A stretch of 64,000 nt of DNA from Lottia gigantea (lineage: Eukaryota; Mollusca; Gastropoda; Lottiidae), in NCBI RefSeq assembly GCF_000327385.1, contig NW_008708898.1, positions 2,764,772 to 2,828,771 on the forward strand. The letters run 5' to 3'. This document shows, in pieces, positions 37,004-51,900 of this stretch. The position numbers were made by a program, and so were the translations under genes. The notes beneath the pieces are model-generated. The model was not told the origin of the DNA. It saw only the letters and a program-made list of their open reading frames with translations, and made no database searches. How positions within the stretch are numbered: the first letter of the stretch is position 1; every line of letters starts with the position of its first letter.

Positions 37004-37852
37004 TTTGACAGTATCAACTATTGAGTATAGGATTTATTCTTAAAACAATATGGCGGCATGACAACAAAGTAGAATTTTCTTGTGAAGTTTGTTTTGATAA
37101 CAAGTTTATAACAAGGTATTACCGCCTGGGTATGACAAATCTCATGTTAGGAGATGATTTCCTCCGCAATGATCATCATTTTGATTGTTGAACAAAATCA
37201 AAACCTTTCTATATGATTGAACATTCGGTACTGGTACAACTACCTAGTCTTCGATATAAGCTTCAAGTGGACGTTAACTGTCATCTAATGACCACCGAAT
37301 TCGGGTCTTTTGGTGAAGATGTAATGGTCATGGTGTCTTTATATCTATATTTGTTGGTATGCAACCAGATCCATTTGGAAATAACTAACACTGATCATTT
37401 GACATATCATTATTGAACTTGGTCTTGTAAGCACCGGCGATTCAAGCCTAACAATAGAAAACAATTCTACAAGTAGGCGAAATCAATAAGTTTCGGACAA
37501 GCTTCTTGCTTCATAGAATAGATGAATATAAGTGTTTGTGTTTTAAGAATTAACTTCGTCAGTTACGATCGCCAACTTCAACCTCTGTCAGGATACATGA
37601 TAGAATTTGGAGGTATATGCAGATAAACTGTAACCCTACAGATTGTAGCAAATGAAAGGATTTCAGATGTAGTATACGAAAACCCATAAATAATTTAATG
37701 AACATATCGGCTGGTATCATAATAAATACTGTTAAATTGTAATCAGAATATATGATAGAAGGAAAGATGTCCTATTACTGATGGTAATTGACATGTAATG
37801 AGTAGATGGGATTCCAGTTATCCTGACACTTGTTATAATTATTGGCAATCAC

Positions 37853-38417
37853 AGTGGACCGTCACTCAATCATAATCAACATAACAACTGCACTGTGGCC
37901 TTAACCTTATACCATTCAAGTAGTTTGAAAGGGATTTTTGAAAGGTTTTCGATAGTATAAAAACTTCCAGTTCGACCTATGCGTTTCCCTTATTTCAGAA
38001 AAACATGATTATGTGTTTATCGCAAATACCTATACCAAGATATTAAGGAATTGCAGAAACAACAGATGTCAAATTGATAATCGGAACGTTGCAAAAGAAC
38101 CACATAGAAGATTTTTTTTTGAATATCTTGAACACTCACAGCTGTATGACTATTATTTGCACTATTTTAGTTTCCAGCTCGACTTATGAGTTCTCTGTAT
38201 TTCTACAAAACAGACTTGCGTATGATGTTGTTTTCTTGTATGTGCACTAAATATGTAATGATTAGTTAATGCCCCAGTGTACATCGTTCCAAACACTGGG
38301 CAGAAGAAGAAGAAAGACATAATTACAGCTATTGACACTATTGTTGTCAATCAGATGATCAGAGTGGACAGTCACTCAATAATAATCAACATAACAACTG
38401 ATATCAATGTGGCCTTA
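37853..38417 (+). repeat. Direct duplication: empty and filled copies of a MITE site
   Basis: A segment of about 48 bp (AGTGGA-GTCACTCAAT, ATAATCAACATAACAACTG, GTGGCCTTAA) occurs at 37,853-37,901 and 38,356-38,418. Between them, TTTCCAGYTCGACYTATG-like blocks also match (about 37,966 and 38,169), so the duplication may have been longer. The first copy continues past GGCCTTAA without an insert. The second runs into a MITE. Confidence 0.6.
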
Positions 38418-38578
38418 AAGGGATTGTAAAGATGGTTTGTAAATTTTATAGATGAATCGGTGAAGATAATAGCATCAAATTGCATCATTCCAATTTTCGA
38501 TCAGACGCCCGTTGGTCATGAAAAATGGAATGGTGCAAATTGTACGACCTCGATCTCTTTTTAAAAGTGATAGTTAAT
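38415..38578 (+). mobile_element. MITE family B, right-truncated copy
   Basis: It begins TTAAAGGGATTGTAAAG and follows the left arm of the 62-kb copy (ATAGCATCAAATTGCA, CATTCCAATTTTCGAT). It then shows a short piece of the right arm (ATGGAATGGTGCAAATTG) before similarity ends. It is inserted at a TTAA. Confidence 0.65.
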
Positions 38579-38676
38579 CATAGCTAACGGAGCACACACA
38601 TATCTATTCGCATCTGAAGACAGTTAAAAGACATTGTCGCAGGAGGATATTATAAGTTCAATCTGACTGTGCATTA

Positions 38677-38682
38677 TTTATT
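38677..38682 (-). terminator. Candidate poly(A) signal for the receptor gene
   Basis: TTTATT on the plus strand is AATAAA on the minus strand. It is the nearest hexamer I found downstream of the receptor stop, about 1.15 kb away. Confidence 0.25.
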
Positions 38683-39835
38683 ACAGATGTGTTGTCATGA
38701 CTTTAAACAATCTGAGATAAACCATAGTTATAGAATAAAACATATAAACACATAAAAACAATGTTTTATAATGGCTTGTGACTAAAATTAAAGCAACACA
38801 TCAAAAAGGATGTTCTCCTTTACAATTACAAAAGCTGGAAAAAATCTTTTGGGTGTTTTAACGGGGTTTTCGGTATTGCTTTAGGTTAAAGTATGCCGAC
38901 ACATGTAAATGCGCTTAAAATAAGTCCATTAATGCATAATTTATAGTTAATATGCATTTATAGTTTGAAAAATATATTGATTAATACCATAAATATAGAG
39001 TTTGTAACACTATGAAATAACGATTTGAAGTCAACAGCCTATCATAGTGCATGTATATGAATGCAATTTTGCGTAATAACGGCACTCCATTATCTAAGCC
39101 ATATATACCTCCCTGGCGGCCCCCTGCAGACTTTATAGTAAACGAGTTATGATGGGAGCTTAGTGGGTCTTGCCCTGGAAAATTTTGTTATGTTGAAAGC
39201 CAAAAACACATTTAACGCGATTTCGTAAGTGACAGTAGGTTAATTGTTCCATTTGTTATTCCACTTTCGTACTGCACACGTAGCATCATAATATCATAGG
39301 AATGTAATAACACTCTTACTTATTATTAGTAATTGTATAATATATCTGAATGTTGAATTAATTGGTAACAGATTTATGTAAGCTCGTTTCTGAAACCATA
39401 TTTATATGTATGAATACATAAATTGTGACGCATAATGAATAAAATATACTCTTCAAATTATCTTTGATTAATACCACAGAAAAAATATTGATAACACCGT
39501 CACGATCTTTTTTATCAAGATCCTTATCCAAATCACTGATCACATCGGATATCGATTATATAGAAAGTAAACACAAAGACGTTGCGAAGATGACTCATAT
39601 GTAAAATTTTCAAAAGATAGGATAGGAGATTTTAAGTAACCTCTTGCATTTTTTCCACTGTGACAGAGAAAACTATATCTGTTGATCTTCCAGCTGTAGA
39701 CTTTCTTGTTTTCGAAGTATAGGCGCCTCAGGGCCCTTTCTTTTATAACTACTATACCCCTTAGATATTGAGATCTGAAAAAATAGAACATCATAATATT
39801 ATAATTAACTGAGAATCAAAATATTATCAAGCAGT

Positions 39836-39916
39836 TCAGCCGTGCTGGTATTCAGTAGTAGCAGAACTAATTTCTAGCAGCTCATCACTCCTGGTTCCGC
39901 TATGTACACATTCCGT
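39836..39916 (-). CDS. Receptor exon 4: C-terminal tail
   Basis: After the acceptor CACGCAG, the phase-0 frame reads TECVHSGTRSDELLE and on to YQHG, then TGA at 39,836-39,838. This is a 26-residue Ser/Thr-rich tail, typical of receptor ends. An alternative AG six bases upstream gives an unrelated frame that stops early, so the site used is inferred. Confidence 0.65.
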   Translation of the reverse strand, partial: TECVHSGTRSDELLEISSATTEYQHG

Positions 39917-42900
39917 CTGCGTGCCTGTTACAAATAAATGAAACATAGTATCGAAAGAGTCTTTAAATCCAAATAGATATTTATACGGTAAAGTGTTACG
40001 GTTGACTGAAATTGAGCCCTGGACTTTTGAGGATAGAAGAAGCTAATACACCAGGTAAAGATCAGGACACAATGCGCACATTATTCGCTTCTTCTTTTTT
40101 TAGAGTACCGGGAACTATACCTCGTTTATTAGCTCCTATAGACGTTCACCTACTGCAAAACGACTAAAAGCTTACCTGTCTCTCAAATTTAATTTTACGG
40201 CACTGACACTTCACCAATCTAAAGATACACTCCTTGAACTTCCGGTGCATAAAACAATACAGTATTGGATTCTGCGCACTATTTGAATGTCCCAAGAGTA
40301 GCGCGAAAGGATAAAGGGGAATAACTTTTCTTGATATCCGGGGACTGAACACCATTAATAAGTTTAATATATAATATGGCAGCCAACAGACAGCAAATAA
40401 CACAGATATTATGATCATCATTAGTGCCAGTCGGCGTCTGCTCATCATAATTTTAACTTCATTGTTCATGTAGGAATTCTGGCGCGACAAACTAGTGTCT
40501 TTCACCCACAGTCTGCACCCGATTAACGCATACAGCAACATAACAGCTACTCCGGGTATAATATAGATAAAACAGAACAGAAACACGTCGTAAATTTGTC
40601 TGTATTCTGTACTCGGCCATTGTTCAACACAATAACTGATTGACAGGTCATTGACCACCAGATTATAATCGTCCAGCTTCCTGACCAATATCAAAGGAAC
40701 CATAACTCCAATTGCCAGTAGCCACGTAGTCAGGATCAATTGCTTTGTCTTTTTCACGGTGAATATTTGACGACTTTTCATTGGATATCTGATAGCCACA
40801 AATCTGTCCACACTCATACAGACGATTGTTAGAACACTGGCTCCCACATAAATACCTGCAAATATAAAGTATTCAAACATCAGCTTCAGTACAGAATATT
40901 CCGCAACGTGTTTGTGCACATTGGGAGAAGAATCATAATAAAACCACGAGCGGTCAATTTTGTTTTAAGATATAATATAAGTAATTGAAACTACGTAATC
41001 TGTCTTACTTTAAAAGAAATGGTTTGGATGGTTTATAATATATACTATAAGCGAGCAATGGCATAATTGTATGGACGGTGATGACGGGTCGGCAATCCAA
41101 CCCACAAATTAACAAATATAATATACAGATATTGCGGAAGGATATCAATGTTCCGCAAGTTAAAGAATCAACAGATATACGATTTTAGACGCACCTTGTA
41201 AATATCCAGTAACTTTACACATGAATTCTCCAAAAATCCATACTTGATAAACTATCTCCGCTACCGTCATTGGTATACAGCATACAGCAACTGAAAGTAC
41301 AATACAGTGGTTTTAGTTTAAAACAAGATTCGTTCAATCTTAGCAGGTACAGAACATTGGACTGAATGCGTTTTCGCTTCCGTGGATTCATATGACTTCG
41401 TCATTCATTTCCAAATGGAATGACCCATGGCAGCTTTGAAACTCATGTTATGCCCACTTCCATCTGAGATAGGTATCAGAGATTCATCACTCCACAGCCA
41501 TTGATATAATATTATTTTAACGAATAGAAACTATAACTAGAAGTAGGCTAACGTGGGATGAAACAACCTATTATGCATTCCAACCTCTGACGAATTCGAT
41601 TGTGCTAAAACAATGCTACACATTATTTCTTCGAGGAATATTTTTGGGATCATTTAAAAATGTGAAGCTTGTGTTCAATTACTCAAATGGTTTAATCATT
41701 TTATCTTGATCTGTATGTGATATAAGTTTTATTTTCGCTACAAATTATAATGATATGCGTTATTTTTGTTGAATCCTATGGACACTGATTACAAGCAAAG
41801 AATGCTTACCAGTTCAGAATAACCAGGGCGACTGAATTTGTAGACCGGGCATCCTTTCGGAGTCCAAATATCACTATTCACGATATTGGTCCCTTTATTA
41901 TCATCAACATAACGTTGAAAACAACTATTATAGAGCTATACCACTGCTGTGAGAAACACAACATACAGTTTGAAGATAATTTGTGTAATTTCACGGTGAA
42001 GATTTCCACTGATGTGATCTATTCATGTTATTTGGTTTAATAATATTGATATGGCACAGTTTGTGTTGGTCTATCCCGCTCTGAACATACTTCTAAGGTA
42101 ATTACTTGTAACAGTGAGATCTTGTCTTGATCATTTGATGGTTGTATTAAAATTACTCACTGAGAGCCTCTTTAAAGATTGACCAGACTCTTTCACTTAT
42201 TATCATTATCAATATAAATCAGCATGCTATTCATTACTAACTCTCCAGATTGCTTCTTTCTGGATATTTTTTCTTGATATAATTATTTCTCCAGTTCTTC
42301 ACTGATCAGTAAACTTTCAGATCTTCTTAGAAACCGTCTTGAATAAACAATTTGTGAAAAACAAAAAGATTTTGGCAAGCCTCTCTAAACCTTCGTTCAT
42401 GGAAAACTAAAGCTTTTGCAGTTTAACTTAAATATCTTTTAATCATATATAGTGTACAGAGTCAAATGTGTAAAAACTCCAAAACCGAGGTTCGATATCG
42501 AGTGAGGAATTTTCAAAATAGCTTCTATTCATTAACATCAAAAAAGAACATCTAAAGTAATACCACTCAGTCGTCATTAAGAGATACATTTCCACGACAC
42601 TTCAGTCATATGTAATGCAATTTGATGAAATCACTATTGAAAGTTTCGTTTCAATTTTTTGCGGGTTTAATGAAGATGAAGGATGAGCTTACGTGTTTCA
42701 GTTTTCGTGTGTCGAATTTATTTTGTATTTTATAAAAGTTTAATGGAACAACAAATGTACCATAAATGGTGTTGGCAGATAGAAATGATACATCAAGAAA
42801 AAATCACTCTGTATCACGAAGGTAGGGTTTTGATTAACTTGAAATGAAAAATGGGATATACCTTAACATTAAGAAGAATCCTCAATTACGATGACTGGTT

Positions 42901-45900
42901 GTCGTAAACTTACTAAATTACATTGGTATGAAACTAAATATGACAAAAACGAGAGGTAAACGAACTTGTTCCTTACAATCAGGAGAACAATCACGAATAA
43001 AAGGATAACAATGGACTGTAATCACGATTAAAAAACACAAATTTATTTTTCTTTTATAAATTAATCATCTTTTGTCTCAAATTAATGTATCTCGTCATTT
43101 ATAGTTAAAAGTTAATCTATTCCTAACTAGCTTTTGACAAACAGAACAAATCAAATTGGTTTAACCAAAGAAAAGTTAGGGCAATCAAACTTAACTACCA
43201 CAGTCATAAACACCCACAGACAACTAAAATATTACAAAAAAGAATAGATTGGTACAACGAGTAACCAGAAAAATCCATCTGACAAAAAGTCAACAAGCAT
43301 TATGAAAAAAGCAAAAGAATCAATCAAGGACAGACTGGCACAATCAAGGGCAGACTGGCACAATCATTAACAGACTGGTACAATCAGGAATAGACTGGTA
43401 CAATCAAGAACAGACTGGCACAATCAAGGACAGACTGGTACAATTAAGAACAGACTGGCACAATCAAGGGCAGACTGGTACAATAAAGAACAGACTGGTA
43501 CAATCAAGAGAAGACTGGCACAATCAAAGGCATACTGGTACAATCAAGAACAGACTGGTACAATCAAGAGCAGACTGGCACAATCAGGGGCAGACTGGCA
43601 CAATCAAGAGTATACTGGCACAATCAAGAGCAGACTGGGCAGACTGGCACAATCAAGATCAAACTGACAAGGGAGAACAACAGCAAACAAGAATACTCAA
43701 GAGGTACCAATGTATACAAACGTGGAACAAAACCACACTGAGTTTTCTGTTATCAATTTTTTATGAATCTATATAAAATGCTATCAGATCTGGCAATATT
43801 GGATTTTTCCGATAAGCAGTACATCTTTTTAATCAGTTTTCATGAGCACTTTAATGGAGCAATCTCGTTTTATTAGTATTTTTTACCACAAATAATCAGT
43901 TTAAGTACCTTGTTTACTAGAAATAAATGGATTATGAACATTTATGTTTTACTATCAGCTTAGTGAACTGGTAGTTGGTCAACCCACTGTCTCCAGATAT
44001 CTCCTTCTTTACGATTTACAAGTTTCATTTCTTAAGAAACTTGAAATACTTCATAACCCATAACCCTGGAGATCTTCGGATATAAATCCTAACTCAAAGT
44101 GTCTGTACCAAGAGAATTTATTAATCTTCTATTATGAAAACTTTATGGTGCATTAATTCTTCTATTCATCAAATAAAAACTGTCTACAAGAAATTATTTG
44201 TAATATGAGTAGATTGATGAGTTCTATTGGTCTCCAATAACTGTCTGACGTAGATTCCAGTTTTAGGATCCTTGCGGTCCAGCCCAATCGAAGCATTGTC
44301 TTCAATGCCATTTATTAACCCCTCATTTTTAAACTCAATAACAATCATTATTGTACCGAACGTACAAATGAACTGAAACACCTGTCTCTATGCCAGCCTT
44401 CGATAGGTATTTTGAAAGTTATAGGCTGGCTTAGTGACAGAAAAACTAGGCCGTGTTGGTATTTGCGGACCTCCGGGGGTTTTAAACCTATTTATTTTAA
44501 TCGGATCCGCTAAACCCGAGATATTCGGAAAGATGAATATTTTTGTAGTTCAGTCATACCATCACAATCCTACACCAAAAGTTTACGGAGATGCTCTATA
44601 CAAATTGTAGACAATTTCATAGTATGTTAGATAAAATGCTTCTTAGGAGATGTGGAAAATCTCCATTAGACAGGGTCTAAACTCTTTTTCGGACTTTTCT
44701 TTTTCTATTCCAGCTGTCAAAGTATCTATCAGTAACTGGAATAGAGGCATATGTTTCGGACTAATTAAAAAAGAAGAAACGTTCAAGGTAAATCGTGCCT
44801 TATCAGCGACAATGACCATAAATAAATTTGAAAATTCTTGTTACTGTGTGGACTCTCCGAACGAGAGTTGATAAACCAATTTTTAGAGTGGCTCCGGGTG
44901 TCCTAGATGATTTAGAATATCTCGTTAGCATCGTACACACGCCACAGAACTGATTTAGTTGAAAGGAGCCGAGTCATTGGTTTATTGCTATTAAATGTAC
45001 CAAATGAAGAATATTAGCTATGTGGATTCTCTCGGAATAGGATGGCGATTTGACATACCATGTCCCAAAGTGGCACCAAGTATTTCGTCATTATAAAAAG
45101 TATGTATGCATCGAATTGGAGATTTCCGCTCACTGAGAGGGACATGTAGATGTTATGAGCTTGATTCTATATGTAATGTGTCAATTTGGTATCATTACGC
45201 TGTCTGCAGTGTCAGTCAATCACTGGTAATTTCACTATGGTTAGGAATTAATACTACATTTTCTTCTTAATATAATCCAATAAACTATCATTAAGTCACG
45301 TTACAAGCAAGGTTGTCGATAAATCAAAATTATATTTTTGAGGACAGGAAACTGAGTTAAGAAGGATGGGAAACCAATACTCTCCAGAGTCATTTCCGGT
45401 TCAGATCATCGCAAGTTTCTCCTGCTATTCTAACCAAGATATATCGACTTTTTCCTTCTTTGTCTATGAAGGACTCCTTACGGGGTTTCCACATAGCTTA
45501 ACAAAGATGCCTTTTTGCTTTGGAAGGGCAACGTGGATATTTGATTTTGAGCCCGCTACTTGAACTTGATCCTGAGAGATCTTGGCAGTGATGTTTCAAA
45601 TTTTCACCCCAATAATTTTTGTAGTGTTAACATAATGCAGTGAAAACGTCGTGATTAAAAGAATGGGGGCGAATTCGGTTAACGGTAGTTGATGCGATGA
45701 ATCTGTTAAAGGTCTTCCTCCTGATGTGACTGTGTGGCTGATTCATGTGATAATTAGCCTAATTTCTATATTAAGCCGATTCATTAACACCAGGTTGTAA
45801 GGAGGTGTAAGCTCATACAATATTGATAGACGTATAGAATATTCAGCACATATAATAAGATTTAATAGATATAGTCATAAGGGTCTAGTCATCGATATAT

Positions 45901-48900
45901 TTATTTTCTTCATTAGCTGAAGCCTTCGGCGATGACATTTTCAGAATGATACCAGAACAAAACAAACCACCATAGTGTCTTACCATTAGCTTTCAGGGTA
46001 CTTGGTGCTAAACTGACAGAGGCCATATGGTTAAAATAGGATGGGTCAAGGGTAATTTAATAATAAACAATACACTAAATACTTTATGGTCGACATCCTA
46101 TAAGGCCTATCATCAACACTTCATACGCACTATCAACAAGAATAAAGGTATAATATACAGCCTAAAGAGAATTTCACTTTGTTCAGTAAATATGTCATCA
46201 TATCTCTTTCTCTCAACATGTTAATACTGATAAATACCTGCCCGATAATAAACTTGATGATAAAAATCATATATTATACCAAAACAACAAAAACAATAAA
46301 AACAAATCTAATACATGTACTCCAAACGATTGATGATCCTCTTGTATGAGGAATCATTCTTACCGTTACTTACGTTACTGGACAAACTCCTTCCAACAGA
46401 CAACATGGGTCTTCATGTGATGAAAAGGGCAATTGAATAACCACTGTGGTATAGAATGCACACCTTCCCGATCATCTAATGGCATTCTGCCACAGAGATT
46501 GTTAACTCGGCACCTCTTTCGTGCAATCCTCATCGGTAATAATTAGCTAAAAAAATTTGTATCAGCAATTCTTTTCATTTGAAATTTTTTTTTATCGGTT
46601 TGTATAGGCTACTAATGGTATTTTGATTATCTATATAAAAGAGAATAGATACAGGCGACATTTGATGCCTTGTATAGTTAGGACTATTAGAATTATTAAA
46701 TTTTTAATACAATAATATTAATCCTTTAGATAAAATGTGGGTTTTAACAACCAACAAATACAGCTTAATATAAACCCTTAATTCAAACACTGCCATAAAA
46801 AAACAAATGCAAACAACATAGAAATAAAATAGAAAACGTTGCATCTGCTTGTCGTTCCGCGTGAGCGGATGGATCTTATATTACATATTAAATTGAATAT
46901 TTCGAGGTAACAATTTTGAACAAGATGAAAGACAAATTTGTATAGCCTTTGATTGTCAGGATATTACGCCTATATAAGACCACTAAGGCCGTATCAGATG
47001 CTAGAATCAGCAAGTTTTGGTCGAAAGAAATATTTTGTTTAAAACCATCAAGACGGTATCAAAGGCTGGAATCAGCAAGTTTTGGTCGAAAGAAATATTT
47101 TGTTTAAAACCATCAAGACGGTATCAAAGGCTGGAATCAGCAAGTTTTGGTCGAAAGAAATATTTTGTTCCAGTTCTGAACATAACATTGGCCTAGTTTT
47201 GTTGCACCTACTACTAAATGTAAGTGGTCACTATTATCTAGACGAGGAATAGTCAGTCTATGTTCAATCTGTTTAAATTACACCTGATTAGTAGCCTGCC
47301 TACTAAAGAACTACTAGTAAAGGATTAAAGGCTTCCAGTTCAATTCTACAGTCAGATACTAATGACCTCCGTCCAGACACTAGGCTATTATTTCTACTCT
47401 TATTTATCTTGATATTTACGAAAGGATACCTCTTATTGATATAAACACGTTGCTTTTTAGATTAACAATTCTACTGCCAGGTTATTTAGATATTTCACAC
47501 AATCAACTACTTTTCTTGAAATACACTTTTCAGAAAACTATTATTACATACTTGACTTATTTAAGCCCTTTTCATACGGCCACATTTACACACGTATGAT
47601 TTTTTTGCATATAATATCCAGTATTAACAGATTATAAAACATGGCCACAGGCCCAATGCATAATGTAGTTTTAACAACTATTTCTACTTTCGGCATTCGA
47701 TGTAACTTTCACGGTAGACCGTTTGCTATTTCCGATCACATTATTCTGTAACAATGGGCTATGCACGAAGTAGGTTTAAACTTCAATGTTATGCTTTTAA
47801 TACTTGTTCGTCATATCAGGGTTGCTAATTTTTCAGTGTATAATGGATGGTGGTTGTAGACGAATATTGGAAATGTTCACTCGATGGGGAAGTGATTTCC
47901 ACTCCATTGAGGAAAGACTGCCATTCACTTCACTAAGCATCAGTGAGATGCGAATAGAGGTATGGTGTCCGTTGGTGTGCGGTACAGATTAAAAGACTAG
48001 AAGGACACGATTGACATCTTTTGTTTTCAATTGTATCGACAATCACGTACTGAACGCTGCTACGGAGACCGTACCATGTCTACCCAGAAGTCAAGCTTTA
48101 AAGGATATTTAAAAGATCGTGTTACTTCCAAATCAAATGGCATGTTACCATTAATAATCGTTACAATATTCTGATAGCATAACGATGGTACATTATAGAA
48201 TAACCATCAGTATATTTTATTTCAATATTAAACTGTTTGAATGATGTTCATTAAAATGAGTTCAATCTTCATCCATCGTCTGTCAAACGATATTCTAAGA
48301 AATGACTAATCTTTGTTAGAAAATAAACCAGGGATCAATACTGGAGCACTGAAAGAATGAACTACCTTGGATGAAATATACCAATAAAATTCTACAAATG
48401 GTTTGGACGTAATCGGATTGAATTACTCCGAATGGTCGGGTTTGTAGGGAAAAACTGAGACATTAATGATTCTTGATTTGCCTGTTGAAGAATAGTCTTT
48501 ACAAACTCCAGAGAGATCACCCTCACCCCCTCTCTTTGATTCTAGCTTGGGTAAAATTTGACACAGCTTCACGAAATTTGATCTCTCATTTAGGCCAAGA
48601 GCATTTGTTCAGGCTTAAACCTGAACATTTCCCATTCTTTTCACGAAAAGTGGACTGACCGATTAATTGTACGCATAAATTTTCTTTTATCGTATCCGCG
48701 ATCCACGATGGCGTCAAACTGGTTGCCCATCTTTACTTTCTTATGACTTATGAAAAAACCACGAACAAAACTTTAAATGTCTTAATATTATGTTTTTAAT
48801 TTTATCATAAGAAACTCCATGGACTATAATTTCGAAACACACTTCAGTTGAGCCCTTAACCTTCTGATGTCAATTTACATGAGCATTCAGCTCGTAGAGA

Positions 48901-51900
48901 GTGTGATGGGTATACATCATGTCTCATGCTTGCTGTGATCCAACATGCTTACCCACTTTTCCAAACAGATATGTGATAACATGTATTATTCTTTCAATTG
49001 TCATGGATCCCTAGCAGTCAATCGAAATCGAAAGGGGTGTCATCGGCCATTTTCTAAAGGGCGGCGAAAATGTCGACAATTATTTATTTTGTTTTCTCCC
49101 ATAAATAGGAGGATTCTACTGATACATGCCTTGTATTATATTCTTAACAGGGTTTTCAGGGTCAAGAAATTCAAATATGTCAAAATCGTTCCTATCCCCG
49201 AAAATCCAATATGGCGGCAAAAATCTATGCCCAGTTGACAAACCCAGTCGAAGTGTAGTGAGTATTTTGAAAGAGTAAGCAAATGTCAATCACAACTAAT
49301 AGCATTTGACTTTAAATTCAAGAGAGAAATCGAATCAGTTTATGGTAATCAATGCATTTATCTTAGGAGGTAATCGAATTGATTTAAGGTTATCGAATAA
49401 GATATTACAGAATAAATATACCTTAACCACAACGCACGTACAGTGGATGAATTTTGTAAAAACAATACAATTTCTATTTCTGTTGATTCTTTTAAACTAT
49501 TTTTATTGTTTTATAAATTATAGTTGAAAGAAGGAATCGTAATTGTTTTATGACCATTCTATGCTAATAACTTTTTTAAAAGATTTTTTTCGAAATTTAA
49601 AAAAAAAATGATTTTGTGTCGCCTAATCTGAAGAAACTGTAACTCTAAACTTGAAATTTCAATGATATTTGAAAAATTCTTTTTGCAATTAGTTAGAATT
49701 GTTCCGATAAAGATTTCGGAATGAAATATTTTGATCCCGAAGTATAGGGTCAGACGCCATCTTGATATGACAAAATAATTGTAATACTCATTTCCTTTTT
49801 TATGTTTCAGTAATTGTCAAAACTGTCAAGGCACATATCTCGTGACTTTGACCTTTGATGACCTTCATACTTGAACAATAGTTGCTGCCCCTGACGAGAT
49901 CTGTCCAAAAGTATATTCACTTAAGTTAACTTCCGGTTCTAGAGCCATTTGAAAATCGAAATTTTTATCTTTAAAAAGCTCTGTCACGTGACCTAATCAG
50001 CAAACGACAAAATTTATTTTCTGCGATCTGTCCTCTCTGAAGACGTATCACACTTGATATTTTGAAATTTGAAAATTTTGTACTGACTTCTAACTGTGCG
50101 TAAATTTTTTATAACGCGTATGCATTTGCCAACCTTTAAACGTTGCATCAAATAGGACACCAGTTTAACCAGTTCATGTCTGGGATTTTATTTAAATAAT
50201 AGGAATAGGTTTTACAAAGTTTAAATATTTCATATTTTATATGGAAGATCTTTTCAAGGTCAAAGGTCATTGATCTTTGATGTCCGACGTATACTTCCGC
50301 CGTTCAAAAACTTCAATTTTCAAAACTTTTAAGGCCGATGTCTCTTTTATTAATCTTATAAACAAAACAAGAATTATTGTGCTTAACGAGATCTGTCCAA
50401 AAATATCTTCATTTGTGTTGTGCGATGTCGACTTTTTACTACCGAATGTCATCAAATTCGTGCGTCTTTTCACTACCGATTTTTGTACTTTTCTGTACTT
50501 TTTTACTACCAAATTTCGACAAGCTTTTCTTTTTCGGTATAAAATTCCACTATGACTTTAAAATGCAACATTTCACCAATGTATTAGGTCGGATGCGCAG
50601 TGCATCGGTACCGTCCACGGTTCTAGTTTGTATTTTGTTCCGTAACAATCAACTGTTTGAGCCGCAACATTCAATTCTGCTTTTAGAAATTGAAGAGTAC
50701 AGATATTTCACAACATTGGCCTACATACTTGTAAGTTAATTGATACAGACTCCATCGGATACAGCAGACAGTATTTTTAAAACAAGAAAATATATGACAA
50801 AACAACTTTAAGGAGAAGAACATCGCTAAAAACACCAATTCATCAGAAAGAAAACAGCGAGATGAATGCTATCTCAGAGACTTAAATTAGAGCTACTTAT
50901 TATAAACTTAACATAAGTAATAAGTACTGAAAGTTGTCAGAATGTTGAATTACTCTCAATTGAATTCTTTCAGTTAATACTTAGGAAAATTGGCACTTTA
51001 TTAAGACTGCTTACAGACTCAAATTGGCCTCCAATCCTGTTGAAATAAACATAATTCAAGAGAGGCAATTCTACGTTATTTGTGTTCCTTATTGCACAAT
51101 CCTGTATAAAATAGTTACATTTGAGGAGTCGTAAATATTGTGATTACTCCCAATGGGCATTGAAATAAAAATTTAAGAGATCCCGGTGAGGTTGAAATAG
51201 GTATTTATCAGCTTGATCAATAGGATAATGATACCACCAGAATACTAATACATGTACTTTAGTCCTAGAAATTAAAATAACTTAAGTTACAATACAAAGT
51301 CAAGAATTGAAATGGGATGAAGTTTTATTTCTTGCTTTTCAATGATCCACATTTTATAAAGTTTTAGGTTTGAGAAATTGCATTAGAAAGTCTGAAATGG
51401 AGTTTTGTAATCGTGCAGCTTATAATGGCAACGACGGACTGTAGCAATAGCTGTAATTTTTTTCGACTGTCTTTATTACGCAATGATGACGCATTCATAG
51501 CTCAGCTTTGATGAATACATTCAACATTTTGGAAACTTGATTCAAAACTAATCATAAAAGATATGATATGACAACTCGGCGAGTCTTGAATGATATTATT
51601 ACTATATAAAATAAAATTTTATTGAGTATTGATATATTATCTCGTATTTTATATAATCTTATTACAAAACAGTCTCTAGATATTCTCTTTGTTTATTTTC
51701 TGCTGGTTACTTCATTTATTCTTGATCAATATGACAGAACAGTGTGTCTGGCCACTATATATATAATAATTGTCAATCTGTCAATCCAGTCGTTCCACAC
51801 CTGGATACATGGTCCTAAGCGATTCAGTTATTCTCAGAGAGAGTACCAGATATTCATGATTACGACGGGAAAAGGACACCAGGAGATTTCAGGGTAGTCC

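Larger units (their letters stand above)
37004..39835. other. Intergenic DNA and receptor 3' untranslated region
   Basis: Contains a duplicated 50-bp segment (37,853 and 38,356) and a MITE family B copy. The part nearest 39,835 is probably the 3' untranslated region of the receptor gene. A minus-strand AATAAA lies at 38,677-38,682. No other gene is recognisable. Confidence 0.45.

Noticed and set aside
40164-40919. Treating the 251-codon receptor frame as a complete gene
   Set aside because: Its first 22 codons are intronic and its last three follow a splice donor. The four-exon model restores a full seven-helix receptor.
50277-50739. Overlapping open frames on both strands
   Set aside because: They lie in a diverged repeat, and low-complexity Phe/Leu-rich translation indicates T-rich DNA rather than a gene.
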